Assembly (NCBI GenBank): GCA_014338405.1
Contig: JTDE01000243.1
Location: forward strand, 261,192-325,191
Reading direction: 5' to 3'
Source of the DNA: Paragonimus skrjabini miyazakii
Lineage: Eukaryota > Platyhelminthes > Trematoda > Plagiorchiida > Troglotrematidae
Length of the DNA stretch: 64,000 bases
Shown: positions 58,691-64,000 of the stretch, piece after piece
Layout of the letters: each line of letters begins with the position of its first letter
Numbering within the stretch: the first letter of the stretch is position 1
Notes under the pieces: generated by a model
Database searches by the model: none
What the model was told of the DNA's origin: nothing
The model's input: only the letters and a program-made list of their open reading frames with translations
Translations under genes and position numbers: made by a program

Positions 58691-60229
58691 TCATCCTGTG
58701 AGACATTTACTGATCCATGTAATTTTGTGTGTGGATCCATGTATAAGCCGTGTATTATTCATGTAACCATAGAAGGCTGATGTGAATTTCTCGAAAACTT
58801 ATCAGTTGACCCGTCCGTAGTTCGACGGTTAGATCTACATTTTTGAATGTGCTGAACAACCTCGTTTTTGGTATGCCGTCTCCAAACTAAACAGGGCTCA
58901 ATAAATACAAAAATAAGACTCAAATAAGGATTGAGTTGCCCTTAATATAGTGTGAATCTAACATCGTTTGGAGTGCGCGAAAACGAATAATGTGTTAACG
59001 CGCCACTTGTTCCAAAGACGGTAGGTCACGGTAGCCTGAATTGTTGTGTAAACTAGCTTCGTGCACATATTAGGGTTTCGTAGCCTGATTCCTATTACCA
59101 CTGCAACCACTGAGGTGCAAGATTTTAAACCTTTGGTGTTGACGTGCGTAACATGACAAATCGACTTAGAGGTGACATCGGTGTTGACTCTGCGACTTGG
59201 ATACTGGAGAACTTACGTTGCAGTTCTGTTGTCAACTAAGCTATACAGCGCTCGTGTTTTCTTTTCAAAAAAACCACCCATTTAAAGATTAACGACCTAC
59301 ACAGGGAGAAAAAGGAAATAATCAAACGCAAATTGGGGTACCACTAGTGAGAACCGAATACTTGGGTTTAGACCGTAGGACCGGCTTAGAATTGGACGGT
59401 ACCATTAGCTGTATGGCGTGAAGAATTGTCCTCAGGATCAGGTGTAGCCTTTTAGACGGCGATACACTTGGGAATTTTACGGAAGACTCATGTAGGTTAT
59501 TTTTACACAAAGCAAAGTTGACGGTCAAGTCACTCCGGCCATTGCATAATGTGAGCTATAAAATCAACATGACATCTAATAATACAATAAACGCCTGAGC
59601 TCCCCGTCTAGCAAACTATCACCACAAATCTTATAAATTAGCTTTGCAAAAGGTCACATAAAGTTTCATTTCCGCTCTCACTTCAAAAAGTTGTGGAAAC
59701 GGACATACTGACCATTCATGTGCACGTCGGGTTGAGTCGATCCATCTTGACATTTCAACAGTAAAATATCTAGGAAAAGAGGTCTTCTTTCATGCTTTAT
59801 CACCATAATGCAGTTAAGTTTCTTCTAAAGCACATCAGCAAATAGCAGTAGGGAATCATTCTCAGCGCTGACATTAACATTACAGACAACGTTCTTTACA
59901 TACCTTTCATACACCACACATTTTTTGATCCACTTTGTCACATTGGTTTGTACAGGTGTTCCCATAAACGTCAGTCAGCAGCGGGCGCATCGGTGAACCT
60001 GCCGCGATTCCATCGATTTGCTCGTAGCTTATTCCAACAACCTGAAACTGAGTACATATACGAGTCAACGAAGACTTCTTTGTGCACTATTCTGATATTT
60101 CAAGATCCATATCAATCAACCGGATGTAACAAATCAAGGAGTAGCAAACTTTTTAGCCAGCCCCTTGGGAAAGAGAGTCGCTCTTGTTAAAGCTCATCAT
60201 CAGTGCACACGCTTGCCATGGACAAACGT
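58691..60229. other. No recognisable feature
   Basis: Short frames without motifs. Confidence 0.5.
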
Positions 60230-60395
60230 TGAACTCACACCACGCTTCCATGAGGGAACCACGTTCATCACTGCATCACTGAACATGTAACTGTCAGGAA
60301 TGAATAATCATATACGAACACTCAGCCCCATTCGCTCGTAAGTAACGTTGAGATCACCTGATCGTCTCGAGAGAAGACGCACCAACTGCGCAGTT
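60230..60395 (-). repeat. Hammerhead-element fragment: tRNA-like promoter and leader
   Basis: Minus strand CAGTGATGCAGTGATGAACG resembles the A-box region of the family, with CTCATGGAAGCGTGG after it. The other side carries the leader GATCGTCTCGAGAG (60361-60374) also found at 45.2 kb. No ribozyme is retained. Confidence 0.5.
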
Positions 60396-61504
60396 AATTC
60401 CAGTCGATGACCTCAAGTTTAGAACTTATACTCAACTAGAATTCACAAAACTTATTAAAAGTTTTACGTTCTAATAACGACACAACTTGAAGCTAGTGAT
60501 TCTTCTAGAAGCGAGTGTGCTAAACAGTGTATAGAAACGTGAATCCTGCAAACGGCTGAATGCTCTTCAGTTTAAATTGACTAAAATTTCCTGATACTTA
60601 TCGGGAAAATAACCGATAGTTTTGTTAGGTGACGAGTTAAGATATTAGAGCAAGCATCCCAAGAGAGCAACCTGCAACAGCTTGATTTCGTTTAGCTTTT
60701 AATGAATCGGAACGTTTCCTTGGGGATATGTGGAACTAATCTATAGAAAATTGGTACCAGACGTTCAGTTAACTACTGTGTCAGTGCAGGATATTGAAAA
60801 TGAGTAACGTTCAAAGCCGGACGGACCGGCATAACCTCCTAATTAATTTCTGACAGGCCATAAAGTCTTACAGTGTTTGAGACTGCTGATAGCACCACCC
60901 GAGTATCCTCCCATCAGTCTATCCATTTTGCTTCACATTTCTTAAGGAATTCGAGATAGTCCTTCCACTTGCAACTGGCTTGGGATTCCCAGTGCTTGCT
61001 GTTCGAAATATGGCCTCATTCTTCAGTGTCATTCATTTGGTTCAAGTACTGTTGTTTATTTAATCAGATCCTCTCCTCGACTTTATCGGGTCTATTGAAC
61101 GCAATAATTACTTTACGTATGTTATATGCATGTCTATCGATCAGCCGACAACTATTCGAATCGGCTGTCTCATTGGACACTGAAATCAGTCGCTCAACAC
61201 TTCTCTTTTTGATACAGTACCTACTGCATGACGGCGGACTGACTGCCATATATCAGTCCTACGTTGTTATTACAATAAACCCTTTAATCATTCTACTAGC
61301 CCTCTGATTAAGCGGTAACCGTAACAACAGCGTCGTCCTTTTATAAGTACTTTTTCAGCATTTTACATGCTCGTTTTCAAGGATCCCATGCGCACAAAGT
61401 TCCACTTGAAGGTGTTGAAGGTATGCACTGATTAACGTTGCCTTGAAGTGTTTGGGCCTTATTTTGGATGAGGGTGTGGGACCATATTAAGGTGAAATCC
61501 TAAA
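60396..61504. other. No recognisable gene
   Basis: A hydrophobic 112-codon frame (60969-61307) has no family that I recognise and is probably chance. PLE-7's own tail should lie at 61300-61500 but could not be matched to other tails. Confidence 0.4.
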
Positions 61505-62862
61505 TTATGCTGCCTAATGTATCGTTTTTGACTGGGGAACTTCGAACCTAGTGAAATAACTTCCGAAAATTTGATTCGTTCTATCAGAGTCCAACAAATG
61601 AGCGACAACCGCGCCTAAAACCGTTTTAGTCATACCACCGTTCAACTACACAGAACATTCACGTACTCTGTCAGACATTCGCCTTGTAGTACGAGTAATG
61701 TATGATACTCGACACGAACTAACATGTAAGTACACACAACAGCTGTTTGTCGAACATGGGAGGTTGTTTTTGAGTTGTGATATAATAACAGGTGTTGAAC
61801 AGAAACTCACGCACAACTGAGCGGCATGGCAAGTTGTCTTGGCTGACTCTTCGAGCTTTCTTGCGATAAATTCGACCGATGAGTCTCCTTCGAAACGGAG
61901 ACTAATGAGCGCAAGTATCTTATTAACAGAAAGGAACTTAAGTTTCAATTCTACCTCCAGCATCGTCTACTGCATGAAACATATTGATAGCCAGTGTGTG
62001 TGAACACTTATTGTAGGAAACCTAGCTCGGCTTGTAAAGTGTCAAGGGTACAGATATATAGGTCCAGTCTGTCAGACATCGCATAAGATTTTGCTATTGA
62101 TTTAGCGGAATGAAATTGTCAAGGTCAATGTACAGGCCACTACAAGTCTGTTTTCTGCACACATTTTGTTGAAGTGAACCACCTTCTCTCAGTAATATGC
62201 CAACATCCCCAAAAAATCATTTGGCCATTGTCGTCTTACTCCTCGGTGAATTTACTACTGTTATGAACTGAGTTAAAAGCTGACATAAATCTGTTCATGT
62301 TAGAATCTTAACTGAGGACGTAAAAGGTATCTTCAAAGTAGCGATTAAAAAATGTAAACTCTTCATTGACTGCACTCAGTTGGTTAGTCTCCAGTTTGCT
62401 CACGAAAGTATCAGCTAACGGAGGACCAAGAGGCGAGTTCATTGCAACTCTATCTCTTTGTCGGTAGATTGCATTGTTTAACAGAAACTGAACTTTTTTG
62501 GTACAAGGTATCAACAATTCTCTCAGATCATGAATTTAGGATGGCCACATGTTTGTTGCTAAGTTCAATATGATTGCGTAAGTAGTCAACCGTTTCTTGT
62601 AGTGGCACATTCGTGAATAGTGAGGCGACCTCGAATGACAGCATGCTTAGATTGTTTAGATTCAGGTCTTGGATTACGTCAGTGGAATGAAATGTGTCCC
62701 GGTGACCATGTCTTGTTAGGTCCAATCTGGTGTGGTGCAGACTGGCAGGCAATTTGGCCACTGCCCGTAAGGCGAGTTGCACATATCTACAATAGGTCTC
62801 AAAGGCAAACCTTCCTTATGTACTTTGAGCAGATCGTACTACTTAGGGACTAATGTGGGATG
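61505..62862 (-). pseudogene. PLE-7: degenerate Penelope-like RT and endonuclease
   Basis: Minus strand, in order: LLKVHKEGLPLRPIVDMCNS (about 62840-62780), LSMLSFEVASLFTNVPLQET (Asp of the usual SFDV replaced by Glu), RVAMNSPLGPPLADTFVSKL and FFNRYFEDTFYVLS, where YFED replaces YVDD. Then FNSVHNSSKFTEE and a broken thumb (about 62300-61980), the linker LRFEGDSSVEFIARKLEE and VYLHVSSCRVSYITRTTRRM (GIY-YIG with ITRT for IGRT), SDRVRECSV, then after a stop VLGAVVAHLLDSDRTNQ. The C-terminal LPW signature is not visible. Both catalytic centres are damaged. This is likely an old copy. Confidence 0.85.
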
Positions 62863-63805
62863 GATACGTTTGGAAGTGGTCGTAACAATTATCCCCCTCT
62901 GGTTTATTCAGTGCAACCTTTTAGACGTCGCCTGTTCCTCTAATTATCTTCATGAATTTTGAACTGTCAAACGCGATTGTTGCTTATTTGACTGGCTCCA
63001 GAGATCTCAGAGATCTGAGGTTGATTCTGAATGATTCAGATTGCCCACCTAGTGCCAATAAATCGATAAAGATGAGAAGATTCTGAATGGTGACGGTTGC
63101 CGAGACAATTAATATCCGATTCCGCAACCATGATCTCTGCGCTCAGGAGAAGTTTACGCGGATGCTTAATCTCCTTTGGCCTACAGTCATTTAAACTCAC
63201 AATTTGGAACATGGTTATGTAACTGATAACAAACACGCCGTCCATAACATTTAATGATCGTTCATCCGACAAACCTCTACTGTTGTTTCATATTTATTGT
63301 TTCGTAATTAGCTTGATAATCAAACATGGAAAGCAAGTCTTATTCGTCACTTTGTCGTTCACATGACTCCCGAAATTTATTTGGTACTTGATGAGAAAGT
63401 TTGTCAAGGTACCCACTCCAGCTCGTTGGAAGAAACTACCAGTTCAGTGTCATGTCCACGTGCTGGCATTCAGTATTCTAAATTACCCTTCCGTGTGGTT
63501 TCGTATGATCCGTTACAATTGAGTAACTGATCATGTTCTTTCATGGTTAATTGTTTCACTTCATGACGATGATGCAAACGACTACATTCCAGATCCGCTA
63601 ATCTCGATCAACTTATGACCATTGGCGTTCGCTGTTGTTATGGGCGATTCCCTCGCGTTGTAGTTGTGAATCTTGGAAGCATACTCATATTTATGCATCC
63701 CTTGAGGAAACCACATCTACCACAAGCCACCGCATGTCTATTCATAAATTTAACTACTTCAGTCTTACAGTAAAACTGAGACGTCGGTTTGAGTAAGCTG
63801 TATAC
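62863..63805. other. No recognisable feature
   Basis: Short motif-free frames. Confidence 0.5.
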
Positions 63806-64000
63806 TGTGTAGCGAACAAGCTCGTTTTCAGTGATTCATCATCAGGCTAAATACATCACATTTATATCACGAATTTTAAAGGGGAATCATTAAAGGGGGT
63901 AAATGGGGAACGGGTAGTTTATCAGGTCAATCAGTTCAATGTTACGCTGTAATCAAGTACCCACTTGAACCGTGGGTCTTGACAGGTTAACAGGGTGTGG
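63806..64000 (-). mobile_element. 3' tail of an eighth PLE (PLE-4 family), running off the window
   Basis: Matches the PLE-4 tail at 45931-46125 over its whole length in the same orientation. In PLE-4 this tail ends at the stop codon, so a minus-strand PLE endonuclease should begin within a few bases past 64000. Confidence 0.8.
63810..63849 (-). ncRNA. Type I hammerhead ribozyme candidate (PLE-4 family tail)
   Basis: Minus strand: stem I TAGC (63849-63846); core CTGATGA (63845-63839); nine bases TGAATCACT with weak stem II potential (63838-63830); GAAA (63829-63826); stem III AACG-AGCT-TGTT, including the A15.1-U16.1 pair (63826-63815); cleavage base C (63814); stem I return GCTA (63813-63810), fully complementary. 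The core is canonical and this is the best of three copies. Helix II is the weak point. Confidence 0.6.

Noticed and set aside
60969..61307. 112-codon hydrophobic frame resembling a membrane protein
   Set aside because: Opposed by another open frame, no family recognised, no gene signals.
62620..62853. Plus-strand 77-codon frame
   Set aside because: Shadow of the PLE-7 reverse transcriptase on the minus strand.
1..64000. CRISPR array, prokaryotic operon or complete LTR pair
   Set aside because: No regularly spaced direct repeats, no Shine-Dalgarno-led gene runs and no matching direct long terminal repeats were seen.

Overview
This window reads as eukaryotic, repeat-rich, non-coding DNA of about 40% GC. 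It is most likely from a flatworm (Platyhelminthes), and a digenean trematode is the best guess. The evidence is the mix of elements: many degenerate Penelope-like elements (PLEs) with a GIY-YIG endonuclease, a Ty3/gypsy-like pol fragment, and short tRNA-promoter elements carrying hammerhead ribozymes, which resemble the schistosome SM-alpha family. There is no bacterial-style gene packing, operon, rRNA or CRISPR array, and I could not identify any cellular gene with confidence. The organism call is an inference.

Layout. 1-8.5 kb: mostly unannotatable DNA with one possible small secreted-protein ORF (minus, 1182-1583) and a scrap of LINE reverse transcriptase (5.58 kb). 8.6-10.4 kb: PLE-1 (minus), the best-preserved RT/endonuclease copy, flanked by inverted copies of its own 3' end. 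14.7-18.9 kb: a retroelement cluster with PLE-2 (minus, with a hammerhead just past its stop codon), a gypsy pol fragment (plus) with a large internal deletion, and the amino-terminal part of PLE-3 (plus). 19.5-19.8 kb: a 299-bp tRNA-promoter plus hammerhead element with inverted ends. 20-45 kb: largely featureless, with scattered repeat relics and one possible terminal exon (34.7 kb). 45.0-45.4 kb: a head-to-head version of the same short element. 45.9-47.8 kb: PLE-4 (minus), again flanked by inverted copies of its tail. 51-61 kb: short-element fragments, one possible exon (55.05 kb), PLE-5 and PLE-6 (plus). 61.5-62.9 kb: PLE-7 (minus). The window closes in the 3' tail of one more PLE of the PLE-4 family, whose coding part should lie just beyond base 64000.

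The most interesting theme is RNA catalysis. At least four sequence-distinct hammerhead-type motifs can be folded by eye, three in PLE tails and one in the tRNA-derived element. The PLE-1/PLE-6 tail motif departs from the canonical core but keeps its stems by paired base changes between copies. That hammerheads occur in PLEs and in schistosome SM-alpha repeats is established; these particular copies, the variant core, and the repeated inverted-tail architecture are what deserve checking. All RT/endonuclease copies are broken by stops or frameshifts, so any present activity would have to come from copies elsewhere in the genome.
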